Below the pieces are notes generated by a model, which saw only the letters and a program-made list of their open reading frames with translations, made no database searches and had not been told where the DNA came from. DNA of 64,000 nucleotides from an uncultured Clostridia bacterium. Its GTDB lineage: Bacteria; Bacillota; Clostridia; TANB77; CAG-508. The stretch is from the NCBI GenBank assembly GCA_934129745.1, contig CAKOWZ010000008.1, forward strand, positions 12,840 to 76,839, written 5' to 3'. This document shows, piece by piece, positions 1 through 8,979 of the stretch (positions are counted from its first letter, which is position 1; each line of letters begins with the position of its first letter). The position numbers and the translations under genes were made by a program.

Positions 1-1
1 T

Positions 2-1174
2 TTAAATAACCAAGATGGTTATAAAGTTGCTGTAATTGTTAATGATATTGGAGAAGTTAATATTGATGCAAAATTAATTTCTGATGGAGGTTTTATACAA
101 GAAAAAGATAATGGTAAAGTTGTTCCTTTATCAAATGGTTGTATTTGTTGTACTTTAAAAGAGGATTTAATGCAACAAATTATTGATATTTTAAAAACCA
201 GAAAATTTGATTATATAATGATTGAAGCTAGTGGAATTTGTGAACCTCTTCCAATTGCTCAAACCATTACTATTTTTTCAAATTCTATGGAACAATATGG
301 TTTACCTAAAATGTGTAGATTAGATAATGTTGTTACTGTTGTTGATAGTATGCGTTTGGCTACAGAGTTTGGTTGTGGAGAAAATTTGGTTAAAGATGAT
401 ATTGATGAGGAAGATATTGAAAATCTTTTAATTGAGCAAATTGAGTTTTGTAATGTTATTGTTTTAAATAAGGTTGATGATGTTACAGAAGAACAATTAA
501 ATACTGTTAAAGCTGTTATTAGAAAATTACAACCTAATGCTAAGATTATTGAAACAAATTATGCTAAAGTTGATGTTGGTGAAATTATGAATACTAATAA
601 TTTTGATTTTGAGAAAATTACAAGTTCAGCTGGTTGGATTCAAGAATTAGAAAATGATGGAAATGAAGAAGATAATGATGAATATGAAAGTGAGCATGAC
701 CATGACCATGAGCACAAACATAACCACAAGCATGAAGACGAACATGACCATAACCACGAACATGGACATCACCACCATCACCATAATCATGATGAAGGTG
801 AAGCAGAAGAATATGGAATTTCAACATTTGTATATACATCAAGAAAACCTTTTGATGTTGCAAAATTTGAAAAATATATTAATGAATCATTCCCTAAATC
901 AGTAATTAGATGTAAAGGTTTAGTATGGTTTAAATCAGATTATGACATGTCTTATTTATTTGAACAAGCAGGAAAACAATTTAAGGTATCAGAAACAGGA
1001 TATTGGTTAGCCTCAGCACCACAAGAAGACCTAGAACAAATAATTCAAAATGATCCAGAAGTATTAAAAGATTGGGATGATGAAGTTGGTGATAGAATGG
1101 TTAAACTAGTTTTCATTGGAAGAAAAATGGATAAAGAACAAATAATTAAGGATTTAAATGAAATTACTAAATAA
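2..1174 (+). CDS. CobW/G3E-family metallochaperone GTPase, 5' partial
   Basis: The reading frame is open from base 2, so the gene begins upstream of the window and the Walker A motif is not visible; 390 residues remain. The visible part has the G3E hallmark CxCC motif (NGCICCTLKEDL) near residue 50, the EASGICEPLP segment and an NKVD guanine-specificity motif. A long run of His, Asp and Glu (about bases 695-795) precedes the CobW C-terminal domain. In this family such His-rich loops bind zinc, nickel or cobalt for delivery to client enzymes. I infer zinc metallochaperone activity (YeiR/YjiA/ZNG1-like) without knowing the client. The in-frame ATG at 170 is internal and not the start. No terminator is evident before the next gene. 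Confidence 0.9.
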   Translation, partial: LNNQDGYKVAVIVNDIGEVNIDAKLISDGGFIQEKDNGKVVPLSNGCICCTLKEDLMQQIIDILKTRKFDYIMIEASGICEPLPIAQTITIFSNSMEQYGLPKMCRLDNVVTVVDSMRLATEFGCGENLVKDDIDEEDIENLLIEQIEFCNVIVLNKVDDVTEEQLNTVKAVIRKLQPNAKIIETNYAKVDVGEIMNTNNFDFEKITSSAGWIQELENDGNEEDNDEYESEHDHDHEHKHNHKHEDEHDHNHEHGHHHHHHNHDEGEAEEYGISTFVYTSRKPFDVAKFEKYINESFPKSVIRCKGLVWFKSDYDMSYLFEQAGKQFKVSETGYWLASAPQEDLEQIIQNDPEVLKDWDDEVGDRMVKLVFIGRKMDKEQIIKDLNEITK

Positions 1175-1244
1175 TTTATTATATCAAAAATAAAAAGATT
1201 AAAAAACAGGAGATAAAAATATAAAATAAAAAAGGTGGAAAAAA

Positions 1245-2162
1245 ATGAAAAATAAAAAATCTAAAAAGATTAATATAAAACAAATTATTTTAAATACAAT
1301 ATTAATCTTAATTATAACAATTTCAATGTTGTTTATAGGAAATCCTATAAAACAAAAAGTTGTAATTGCTGATTCAGGTTTTAGCACAAGTCATAGTAGC
1401 GGGGGAAGTAGCCATAGAAGCAGTAGTAGTCACCGCAGTAGTAGTAGCCATAGAGGAAGTACATCATCAAGTACAAGTGGAAGTGGTGATCCAATTACAG
1501 CATTGGTCGCATTTGGAATCTACATAATGTTAATTATTATAATAACTTCTATCACTAAAAAATCAAAGAAAAACATGTTTAATAAAGGAATACCAAATGT
1601 TGATGATTCAAATATAGAAGAAAAAGTTAAAAAATATATCCCAGACTTCAATAAAGTTGAATTCCTAAATAATGGATACAAGATGTATTGTGATATTCAA
1701 ACTGCATGGATGAACTTCAAATTAGATGATGTAAAAGATTACCTTACAGATGAATTATACACAATGTATGATTCACAACTTGAAACACTAGAAGTTAAAG
1801 ATGAACAAAATATTATGAAAGACTTTACTTTAAGAACATCATTCTTAAAAAATGTTACAGAACAAAACGGTACTGTTACAATAACAACTGGATATGTAAT
1901 AGAATTCTATGATTATATAGCTAGCAAATCAACAGGAAAACTAATCAGAGGAAACAACAAGCAAAAAATGAGAGTTATGTATGAAATGAAATTCAGATTA
2001 TCTATTAACGAAAATGCAAAAATTGATACTTGTCCAAATTGTGGAGCAAAAGTAGATGTAAATAGTTCAGGTACTTGTGAATACTGCGGATCTAAAATTG
2101 TAGCTGATAATACAAAATGGGTATTAACAGAAAAAAATAGTTTAAGCCAAAGATATATTTAA
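1245..2162 (+). CDS. TIM44-like domain membrane protein with C-terminal zinc ribbon
   Basis: A 305-residue protein with an N-terminal membrane segment or uncleaved signal (residues 13-31), a low-complexity Ser/His/Arg/Gly tract (about 46-82), a second membrane segment (about 84-104) and a soluble domain. The pattern in that domain (AWMNFKLDDVKDYLTDELY) fits the TIM44-like fold common in Firmicutes membrane proteins. The tail has two Cys pairs, CPNCGA and CEYCGS, forming a zinc ribbon. GGTGG at 1232-1236 is the ribosome binding site. Function is unknown; the family is usually thought to bind membranes or partner proteins. The Ser/His tract may bind metal, which would suit the CobW-type gene just upstream, but that is inference. 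Confidence 0.75.
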   Translation: MKNKKSKKINIKQIILNTILILIITISMLFIGNPIKQKVVIADSGFSTSHSSGGSSHRSSSSHRSSSSHRGSTSSSTSGSGDPITALVAFGIYIMLIIIITSITKKSKKNMFNKGIPNVDDSNIEEKVKKYIPDFNKVEFLNNGYKMYCDIQTAWMNFKLDDVKDYLTDELYTMYDSQLETLEVKDEQNIMKDFTLRTSFLKNVTEQNGTVTITTGYVIEFYDYIASKSTGKLIRGNNKQKMRVMYEMKFRLSINENAKIDTCPNCGAKVDVNSSGTCEYCGSKIVADNTKWVLTEKNSLSQRYI

Positions 2163-2166
2163 TGAA

Positions 2167-2216
2167 CAATTGGGGACGCGTCCCAAATGCACACATTGTG
2201 CAATCTGGGACGCATC
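2167..2216. repeat. GGGACGCGTCCC palindromic element, copy 1 (double form)
   Basis: Contains the CAATTGGGGACGCGTCCC core followed by a decayed second unit (CAATCTGGGACGCATC), joined by a small inverted repeat (TGCACACATTGTGCA). It starts just after the stop of the TIM44-like gene and could be read in frame into the next gene, which produces a misleading upstream start. Confidence 0.9.
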
Positions 2217-2247
2217 AAAAAAACATAAGAAAAGGATAAAAATAAAA

Positions 2248-3507
2248 ATGGGGAAGAACAAAGGAAAAATATTTTTTTGGAGTATTATAATTATAAGTAT
2301 AATACTAATTGGAGGATATATAATTTTAAAAAATTTTTACCCAACAAGTATGTATGAAATTAAAAAATTAATAAAATCTAATAAATTTAACAAAAATAAT
2401 ACTATTAGTGTTTCAAGTGAAACTTATTCACAAAAATTTATATTATATGAAGATAAACAAAAATTACAAAAATACTTTCCAAAACAAGATATTTCAGCAA
2501 AAACATATTACAATATCTATGGAAAAATAGTGGTTGAAGGTGATGAATATTTAGATTTATCAAATAGTCAAATTGATAATAATTTGATTGAAAAACTAAA
2601 ACCATTAACACAAATTAAAAAAGTAAATTTAAAAAATCAAAATATAAATAAAGATACTCAAATAATATTGCAACAAACATATCCAAATATAGATTTTATA
2701 TGGCAAGTAGATGTTTTAGGCAAAAAAGTTGATTGGAATATTGAAACATTAGATTTAAGCAATCAAAAAATCGAAGATATAGAAGATTTTAAAAAATCTC
2801 TGACATTATTAAAAAAACTTAAAACATTAGATATGAGTAATACTAATTTGTCAAATGAAACTCTAGGAAATTTAAGAGAATTATATCCTAATATTAGAAT
2901 TGATTGGGTTGTATACCTAGGAAAATGGTCTGTAAGAACAGATGCAATTGCTTTTTCAGTACTAATAACTCAATATGATTATAAAAGAATGACCTCTGCA
3001 GATATTCAAGTTTTAAAATACTGTACAGAACTACAAGCTTTAGACTTAGGTCACCAAGAAATTGAAGATATTTCTGTTATTGGTGAATATTTGCCTAATT
3101 TAAGAATATTAATTCTTGCTGATAATAAAATTAAAGATATTTCATGTTTATCAAATTTAAAACATTTGCATTATTTAGAATTGTTTATGAATGATATTAC
3201 AGATGCATCTGCTCTTAATTCATGCAAAGAATTAGTTGATTTAAATATTTCATTTAATTACCATTTTTCAGATATAAATGGAATTTTAGAATTACCAATG
3301 TTAGAAAGATTATGGTTGATAAGTGACAGAATTTCAGCTGATTCTTATAATTTAATAAAACAAACATACCCTAATGTTAAACTTGTGACAACTGGTTCAG
3401 GTTCTACTAATAGTGGATGGAGAACTCATGAGAGATATTTTGCTATGATTGATATGTTTAAAAAACGTAATTATATAAGTGAAGTATTTTCTAAATATGA
3501 TAAATAA
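2248..3507 (+). CDS. Leucine-rich-repeat membrane-anchored protein
   Basis: Start chosen at ATG 2248, preceded by AAAAGGA; the longer frame from 2170 runs through the palindromic repeat and is unlikely to be used. The 419-residue product has one N-terminal membrane helix (about residues 7-28) and then several leucine-rich repeats with LDLSN, LDMSN, LDLGH and LILADN strands. The early repeats have an unusual xxYPNIxxxW capping pattern, and the C-terminal ones look like standard bacterial LRRs. It probably displays an LRR domain outside the cell for protein binding. No sorting signal or catalytic domain is visible. The gene sits alone, followed by a strong terminator. Confidence 0.75.
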   Translation: MGKNKGKIFFWSIIIISIILIGGYIILKNFYPTSMYEIKKLIKSNKFNKNNTISVSSETYSQKFILYEDKQKLQKYFPKQDISAKTYYNIYGKIVVEGDEYLDLSNSQIDNNLIEKLKPLTQIKKVNLKNQNINKDTQIILQQTYPNIDFIWQVDVLGKKVDWNIETLDLSNQKIEDIEDFKKSLTLLKKLKTLDMSNTNLSNETLGNLRELYPNIRIDWVVYLGKWSVRTDAIAFSVLITQYDYKRMTSADIQVLKYCTELQALDLGHQEIEDISVIGEYLPNLRILILADNKIKDISCLSNLKHLHYLELFMNDITDASALNSCKELVDLNISFNYHFSDINGILELPMLERLWLISDRISADSYNLIKQTYPNVKLVTTGSGSTNSGWRTHERYFAMIDMFKKRNYISEVFSKYDK

Positions 3508-3538
3508 ATGTGGCAAATACAATAAAAAAATATAATAA

Positions 3539-3583
3539 AAAAGTACCATACCGAATTATAATATTTAAGTATGGTACTTTTTA
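3539..3583 (+). terminator. Rho-independent terminator after the LRR gene
   Basis: Stem AAGTACCATAC (3541-3551) pairs with GTATGGTACTT (3569-3579), and T residues follow. The A-rich 5' flank makes it potentially bidirectional. Confidence 0.85.
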
Positions 3584-3686
3584 CAATCATTTTATGTAAA
3601 ATTCGATTGACAATTACTTAAGATTTATTGTATAATTTAATCTTAGAAAAGAATGAAATTAATAGTAATTGGAGGAAATAAGAAGG

Positions 3687-4607
3687 TTGAAACAAAAATT
3701 GGAAAGATATGAAGAAATAGAAAAAAGTATAATAACAAGTTACAGAAAAAAGATTTGGAATAAATTTATAAAAGGAATTAAAGAATTTGAAATGATCAAA
3801 GATGGAGATAAAATTGCTGTATGTATTTCTGGAGGAAAAGATTCAATGCTTATGGCAAAATGTTTCCAAGAACTAAAAAAACATGGTAAAATGAATTTTG
3901 AAGTTATATTTTTGGTAATGGACCCAGGATACAATGAAATTAACAGACAAAAAATTATTTCAAATGCAAAATTATTGAATATTCCAATTACAATTTTTGA
4001 AACAAATATATTTGATTGTGTAGACAGAATAGATGATCATCCATGTTATATATGTGCACGAATGAGAAGAGGGTATTTATATAATAAAGCACAAGAATTA
4101 GGATGTAATAAAATAGCATTAGGACATCATTTTGATGATGTAATAGAAACTGTTTTAATGGGAATGTTATATGGAGCACAAATGCAAACAATGATGCCAA
4201 AATTACATAGTACATTCCATCCAGGAATGGAATTAATAAGACCAATGTATTTTATTAAAGAAGCGGATATTATAAATTGGAGAAATAAAAATAATTTAGA
4301 ATTTATACAATGTGCTTGTAAAGTGACAGAACACCGCACAGAATCTGGGAATGATGAAAATGGTTCTAAAAGAGCAGAAATAAAAAAATTGATTGCACAA
4401 TTAAGAAAAGTCTATAGTAATGTTGATATGAATATTTTAAGAAGCACACAAAATGTTAATTTAGATACAGTAATTTCATATAGAAAAGGTGGAAAAACAT
4501 ATCATTTTTTAGATGAGTATGAAGGAAAAACTGAATTTAATGTTAAAACTAATATAAATTGTGAAAACGATGAAATTGTTTTAAATAAAACAAATGAAGA
4601 AAAATAA
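3687..4607 (+). CDS. ttcA: TtcA-family PP-loop tRNA thiolation enzyme
   Basis: The PP-loop SGGKDSMLM sits near residue 50, followed by CYICARMRRG with its CxxC pair, the GHHFDDVIET motif and a late CACK cysteine pair. This arrangement matches the Fe-S-dependent TtcA family, which makes 2-thiocytidine at position 32 of some tRNAs using ATP. Two TTG codons are possible starts. I favour 3687 because GGAGG (3671-3675) lies about 11 bases before it, while TTG 3669 overlaps that site. The length of 306 residues is normal for the family. Clostridial TtcA-like paralogues can act on other substrates, so the exact modification is inferred. YhbY follows downstream. Confidence 0.82.
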   Translation: MKQKLERYEEIEKSIITSYRKKIWNKFIKGIKEFEMIKDGDKIAVCISGGKDSMLMAKCFQELKKHGKMNFEVIFLVMDPGYNEINRQKIISNAKLLNIPITIFETNIFDCVDRIDDHPCYICARMRRGYLYNKAQELGCNKIALGHHFDDVIETVLMGMLYGAQMQTMMPKLHSTFHPGMELIRPMYFIKEADIINWRNKNNLEFIQCACKVTEHRTESGNDENGSKRAEIKKLIAQLRKVYSNVDMNILRSTQNVNLDTVISYRKGGKTYHFLDEYEGKTEFNVKTNINCENDEIVLNKTNEEK

Positions 4608-4670
4608 TATAACAAATGTGAAAAAATTAGATAATTTATAATAAAAATTAATATAAAAGGAGATATAAAA

Positions 4671-4961
4671 ATGACAAGTAAACAAAGAGCTTTTTTAAGA
4701 GGAAAAGCAAATAAAATAGAGGCAATTTTTCAAATAGGAAAAACAGGATTAACAGAAAATTTAATTAATCAACTTTCAGATGCATTAGAAGCAAGAGAAT
4801 TAATTAAAATAACAGTTCTAGAAACAGCACCAGATACTGCTAAAGAATTAGCACCTGAAATCGCTAATGCGACAAATTCAGATGTTATTCAAGTAATTGG
4901 TAATAAAATAGTTTTATATAGAATTAATAAAAATAAAAATAGATATGAAATGAACTTATAA
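4671..4961 (+). CDS. yhbY: YhbY-family ribosome assembly RNA-binding protein
   Basis: A 96-residue single CRM domain: LRGKANKIEAIFQIGKTGLT at the N terminus, then a KITVLETAPD strand and the VIQVIGNKIVLYR C-terminal strand. These are the conserved blocks of YhbY, a KH-like fold that associates with pre-50S ribosomal particles. AGGAG lies about 8 bases before ATG 4671. The neighbouring ttcA-like gene also acts on RNA. Length and motifs are typical. Confidence 0.93.
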   Translation: MTSKQRAFLRGKANKIEAIFQIGKTGLTENLINQLSDALEARELIKITVLETAPDTAKELAPEIANATNSDVIQVIGNKIVLYRINKNKNRYEMNL

Positions 4962-5070
4962 TATAATTAAATAAAATAAAAGAATAAATATAACTGTTTT
5001 GGTAAAATTATAATTATACAGATATTAAGTATATAGATATAAATATACAAATAAAAAGGAGATTTGTAAA

Positions 5071-6079
5071 ATGTTTTTGCCAAAAGCTGTTTATTATGAA
5101 AAAAATGTTGAAGATTATGAATTAGGAAAAAAATTATTAGATGAATATAGAAATCATAATGTTAAATGTATAGAAATTGAAAACCACAATAATATAGAAG
5201 AAATGCGTACTAAGCAAAATACAGAGTTTAGAAATATGAAACAAAACATTATTTTAGGTGTACGTAAAACTCATAAATTTGTGGAAAATCATAAAGTATC
5301 TGATTATCTTGTACCATATACATCATCACGGTTGTATAGCAATGTGTTTATATTGTTATTTAGTGTGTAATTTTAATAAATGTTCATATTTAAGAATTTT
5401 TGTAAACAGAGAAGAAATGTTAGATAAAATAATTAAAACAGCAAATAAATCAGAAAAAGAACTTGTTTTTGAAATTGGAAGTAATAGTGATTTAATTTTA
5501 GAAAATCAAATTACAAATAATCTTGTATGGACAATTGAGAATTTTGTTCAGAAAAGTGAAAAAGGAAAATTAACTTTTCCAACTAAATTTGATATGGTAG
5601 ATCCAATATTAAATTTAAATCATAATGGAAGAATTATTGTAAGAGTAAGCGTTAATCCAAAAGAAATAATAAGAAATGTTGAAATTGGTACATCACCATT
5701 AGAAAACAGAGTAAAGGCAATAAATAAATTGAAAAAAGCTGGATATCCTGTTGGGATTTTGATTGCTCCTGTTATAATGGTTGAAAATTGGAAACAACAA
5801 TATGAGGAATTAATTAAATATTTATATGATAATTTAGATGAAGATGTAAAAAAAGATGTTTTTTTTGAAATTATTTTTATGACATATAGTTATATTCATA
5901 GAATGATTAATAATGAGGCTTTTCCAGGTTCTATTGATTTGTATAATAAAGAAATGATGACTGTTAGAGGAAGAGGAAGATATACTTATAAAAAACAGGT
6001 TAAAGAAGAAGGAATGAAGTTTTTTGAAGATATTATGGGAAAATATTTTGGAGAAAATGAAATTAAGTATATGGTTTAA
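5071..6079 (+). CDS. splB: Spore photoproduct lyase, needs a +1 shift at CGG 5329
   Basis: SplB is a radical SAM enzyme that repairs the spore photoproduct (a thymine dimer) in germinating spores. Frame 1 encodes 86 codons ending SDYLVPYTSS, then reaches CGG at 5329-5331 and would stop at 5370. Skipping C5329 gives Gly87 and then the radical SAM cluster at Cys88, Cys92 and Cys95 within GCIAMCLYCYLVC, continuing without a break to 6079. The combined product is 335 residues, normal for SplB, and both halves are well conserved with no other lesion. GGAG before ATG 5071 is the ribosome binding site. Either the mRNA is recoded at CGG, or the extra C is an error or mutation. The same signature occurs in three other genes here. 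Confidence 0.88.
5329..5332 (+). other. Candidate +1 recoding site, TCA-C-GGT in splB
   Basis: Zero-frame codons read TCA TCA CGG TTG. Dropping the C gives TCA TCA GGT TGT (Ser-Ser-Gly-Cys), which leads into the conserved radical SAM cysteines. Confidence 0.65.
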
Positions 6080-6214
6080 ATGGAATTATATTATGTTTTT
6101 ATAAAATAAAAATAATTTAAATTATTTGAATTTCTTTCTTGATTTCCAAAATTTATTGTGATATAAAATAATAAGTTAAATACATTAAATAATTAAACAA
6201 TGGAGGAAAAGATT

Positions 6215-6592
6215 ATGGAAATTAATGATGAAAAAAGAAAGAAATTTATGGAAAATGCAGGGAAAAGAGTAAATAATGTAATGCACAATATTCAAATTCT
6301 TGAACCAATGGCAAGAAGTAATTCATATGATTTTACAAAAGATGATGTTGAAAAAATGTTTTATGCAATTCAAGAAACATTAGATTCAACAAAAGCAGAA
6401 TTCTATAAAAAATTTGAAGAAAAATCAAGAGCAGAAAAGAAATTATTTTCTTTTGATGATTTTCAAATTCCTAATAATGAAAATGTTAGTAATGCTGTAG
6501 AAAATTCTAATGCAAATATTGAACAATCTATAGAAAATGTTAATAATGCAACAGAAACTAATGACACAGAAAATGTTGAAGAAAGTTTATAA
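6215..6592 (+). CDS. Small acidic protein of unknown function
   Basis: The start is ATG 6215, about 8 bases after GGAGG at 6202-6206; the ATG at 6200 overlaps that site. The product is 125 residues. Residues 1-75 are helical and charged (KRVNNVMHNIQILEPMARS, then a FTKDDVEKMFYAIQETL segment), and the tail is rich in Asn, Glu and Val. The first part resembles small uncharacterised Clostridia proteins that may oligomerise. No catalytic or membrane feature is visible. It stands alone before the metK riboswitch. Confidence 0.7.
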   Translation: MEINDEKRKKFMENAGKRVNNVMHNIQILEPMARSNSYDFTKDDVEKMFYAIQETLDSTKAEFYKKFEEKSRAEKKLFSFDDFQIPNNENVSNAVENSNANIEQSIENVNNATETNDTENVEESL

Positions 6593-6608
6593 TTAAAAAT
6601 ATAAATTA

Positions 6609-6731
6609 TATGTTATCAAGAGTGGACGAGAGAATTGGCTTTATGACTCCACAGCAACCTATTTTAACAAATAAGGTGCTAATACCGACAGAGCAAAAAA
6701 TGGCTTTGAATGATGATTATAAATCAGTAAA
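6609..6731 (+). promoter_or_regulatory. SAM-I (S-box) riboswitch controlling metK
   Basis: The element begins TTATCAAGAGTGGACGAGAG, continues TTGGCTTTATGACTCCACAG then CAACC, and contains AAGGTGCTAATACC followed by GACAGAGC. These are the conserved core blocks of the S-box aptamer. The P2 arms (AGTGGA and TCCAC) pair. A terminator follows directly and then metK, the SAM synthetase gene, a classic target. High SAM should favour termination. Confidence 0.94.
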
Positions 6732-6737
6732 AAGATT

Positions 6738-6771
6738 AAACCTTTGCACATATATTGCAAAGGTTTTTTTG
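6738..6771 (+). terminator. Riboswitch-controlled terminator before metK
   Basis: AAACCTTTGCA (6738-6748) pairs with TGCAAAGGTTT (6756-6766), followed by a T run. It is the expression platform of the S-box. Confidence 0.9.
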
Positions 6772-6905
6772 AATAATATGTAATGATTATGGTAAATTTT
6801 ATTATATAAGGATTATAGTAAATTTAATTATATAAGGTTTATGTTAAATTCTATTATGTAAGTTTTATGTTAAATCCTATAAATAAAAAGAAAGGAAATG
6901 ATATT

Positions 6906-8051
6906 ATGAGAAAATTATTTACATCAGAAAGTGTAACAGAAGGACATCCAGATAAATTATGTGATTTTATTTCAGATAGTATTTTAGATGCATTTTTAGA
7001 AAAAGATTCTACATCAAGAGTGGCATGTGAAACTGTTGCAGGAAAAGATAAGATTTTTATAACAGGAGAAATTACATCAACAGCTAATGTTGATATCGAA
7101 CAAATAGCTAGAAATGCAATAAAACAAATAGGATATGCGGGAAAAGGAATTGATATTGATTATAAAACATGTGAAATTGATATTAATATTTCAAAACAAT
7201 CACCAGATATTGCATTAGGTGTTGATGAGTCATTTGAAAAAAAACTAGGAGATGATAATTTAGAATCTGAAGGTGCTGGAGATCAAGGTTTAATGTTTGG
7301 ATTTGCATGTGATGAAACACCTGAATTAATGCCACTCCCAATATCACTTGCACATAAATTAGCTAAAAGATTAACAGATGTGAGAAAACAAAAACAAATA
7401 GATTATCTAGAACCAGATGGTAAAGTTCAAGTTACTGTTGAATATGAAAATGATAAACCTATAAGGATTGATACTATTGTTGTTTCAACACAACATAAAA
7501 AAGATGTTGAATTAGATGTTTTGAAAAAAGATATTAAAGAAAAAGTGATAAATGGAATTGTCCCAAGTGAATTATTAGATGACAAAACAAAATATTTTAT
7601 AAATCCAACAGGAAGATTTGTAATTGGAGGACCTTTAGGAGATAGCGGATTAACTGGAAGAAAAATTATTGTTGATACATATGGTGGCTATAGCCGCCAT
7701 GGTGGAGGCGCTTTTTCTGGCAAAGATCCAACAAAAGTTGATAGGTCAGCATCATATATGGCAAGACACATCGCAAAAAATATTGTTGCAAATGGATTAG
7801 CAAAAAAGTGCGAACTCCAATTATCCTATGCAATTGGAGTTGCCAAACCTGTATCAATCTATGTTGACACATTTGGAACATCAACATTACCGGAAGACAA
7901 AATTGTAGAAATTATTTATAATAAATTTGAATTAACACCAAGAGGTATTATTAATTATTTGGATTTACAAAAACCAATTTATAAACAAACCACTAATTAT
8001 GGGCATTTTGGCAAAGATAATCTTTCTTGGGAAAAAATAGTTAAATTATGA
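6906..8051 (+). CDS. metK: S-adenosylmethionine synthetase
   Basis: MetK makes SAM from methionine and ATP. The start is ATG 6906, preceded by AAAGGA; the frame extends upstream to 6867 but has no ribosome binding site there. The 381-residue protein begins RKLFTSESVTEGHPDKLCD, carries GAGDQGLMFG (ATP site) and GGPLGDSGLTGRKIIVDTYGG (phosphate loop region), and is full length for the family. Expression is controlled by the S-box riboswitch 180 bases upstream. A palindromic element begins at the stop codon. Confidence 0.98.
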   Translation: MRKLFTSESVTEGHPDKLCDFISDSILDAFLEKDSTSRVACETVAGKDKIFITGEITSTANVDIEQIARNAIKQIGYAGKGIDIDYKTCEIDINISKQSPDIALGVDESFEKKLGDDNLESEGAGDQGLMFGFACDETPELMPLPISLAHKLAKRLTDVRKQKQIDYLEPDGKVQVTVEYENDKPIRIDTIVVSTQHKKDVELDVLKKDIKEKVINGIVPSELLDDKTKYFINPTGRFVIGGPLGDSGLTGRKIIVDTYGGYSRHGGGAFSGKDPTKVDRSASYMARHIAKNIVANGLAKKCELQLSYAIGVAKPVSIYVDTFGTSTLPEDKIVEIIYNKFELTPRGIINYLDLQKPIYKQTTNYGHFGKDNLSWEKIVKL

Positions 8052-8082
8052 GCAATTGGGGACGCGTCCCAAATTGTCCACT
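8050..8082. repeat. GGGACGCGTCCC palindromic element, copy 2
   Basis: GAGCAATTGGGGACGCGTCC followed by CAAATTGTCCAC, overlapping the metK stop codon. Single form. It lies between metK and the tetR promoter. Confidence 0.9.
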
Positions 8083-8102
8083 AAAAAATTATTAACAAAT
8101 AA

Positions 8103-8131
8103 TTGACAAATATAGAAAATGATGGTATACT
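8103..8131 (+). promoter_or_regulatory. Sigma-A promoter of the tetR-type gene
   Basis: TTGACA (8103-8108), 17-base spacer, TATACT (8126-8131). This is a near-perfect vegetative promoter. Confidence 0.85.
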
Positions 8132-8146
8132 AATAAACGAATTGAG

Positions 8147-8158
8147 TATACTAGTATA
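8147..8158. promoter_or_regulatory. Perfect 12-bp palindrome, candidate TetR operator
   Basis: TATACTAGTATA lies between the promoter and the start of the TetR-type gene, and the -10 region contains the related TATACTAATA. This position suits autorepression; it is an inference from symmetry and position. Confidence 0.45.
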
Positions 8159-8175
8159 GAGGTGAAAGAAAGGGT

Positions 8176-8751
8176 GTGAGTGAGTTGAAGGATGAACAGA
8201 TTATTAAATCAGCAAAAAAACTTATTTCAAAGTATGGGTTTAAAAAAGTGTCAATGGATGAGATCGCAAATGATGCGGGTGTTACAAAAAAAACAGTATA
8301 TTCGTATTTTTCTAGTAAAGAGGAATTATTAAATATAATTATAAAACAAGAGTTAGACAAAATGAAAAAAGAGCTTGAAAAATATGAAAAAGAGACAGGT
8401 GATTTTTTTGAGGGGATTCATGAAGGAATTTTCAATTTATTGAAATTTAGGAGAAAAAATGACTTGTTTAAAATTTTGATTGAAGAATCTGAGGTTTTTA
8501 GAAATGATAAATTAAAGGAGTGTTTAAGTATCATTGAGAAAAATGTTATGGATTATATTAAATCAAAGTTGGTTGATGCAAATGAAAAAGGATATATTAG
8601 TGTAAAAAATGTTGATGTAATGACTTTTTTAATTTACAAAATGTATATTGCTTTAATGTTTGAATGGAGTGATTCATATAAAAAATTAGATGAACAGGAA
8701 ATTACAGATACTATTTTGCAAATTTTAAAAAGTGGGATTGCATTAAATTAA
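8176..8751 (+). CDS. TetR/AcrR-family transcriptional regulator
   Basis: A 191-residue protein with a typical N-terminal TetR helix-turn-helix (residues about 10-50; ISKYGFKKVSMDEIANDAG and then VTKKTVYSYFSSKEELL) and a helical ligand-binding domain. Start codons GTG 8176 and TTG 8185 are both possible; AAAGGG (8169-8174) is better spaced for TTG 8185. The divergence-free neighbour downstream is a YhgE/Pip membrane protein, a frequent target of TetR-type regulators in Firmicutes, so local repression of that exporter and of itself is likely. A palindrome sits upstream of the start. Confidence 0.88.
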   Translation: MSELKDEQIIKSAKKLISKYGFKKVSMDEIANDAGVTKKTVYSYFSSKEELLNIIIKQELDKMKKELEKYEKETGDFFEGIHEGIFNLLKFRRKNDLFKILIEESEVFRNDKLKECLSIIEKNVMDYIKSKLVDANEKGYISVKNVDVMTFLIYKMYIALMFEWSDSYKKLDEQEITDTILQILKSGIALN

Positions 8752-8756
8752 ATTAA

Positions 8757-8880
8757 ATATGACACTAAATTAAATTATATGACACCAAATTAAGTGATAT
8801 GAAACTAAATTAAGTGATATCACATTAAATTAGGTGATATAACATTAAATTATTAAATAATATAACACTAAATTAAATGG
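8757..8880 (+). repeat. Six degenerate 20-bp tandem repeats
   Basis: Units approximating ATATGACACTAAATTAAGTG begin at 8757, 8777, 8797, 8817, 8837 and 8860. The 20-bp period is close to two helical turns. They fill the gap between the TetR gene and yhgE. Confidence 0.8.
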
Positions 8881-8979
8881 CATTGTACAAAATTAAAACA
8901 TAGTTATTTAAAATTATGTAATATTACTCAAAATTATAAAAACTATAAAATTAAATTGAAAGGAAGTTGAAGATTTAAA

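Noticed and set aside
618..863. Open frame on the minus strand opposite the His-rich tract
   Set aside because: It is a shadow of the CAT/CAC repeats in the CobW-type gene, with no ribosome binding site or known domain.
2170..2247. Upstream extension of the LRR gene, and similar extensions at 52021 and 59124
   Set aside because: These read through the palindromic repeats; the correct starts have strong ribosome binding sites just downstream.
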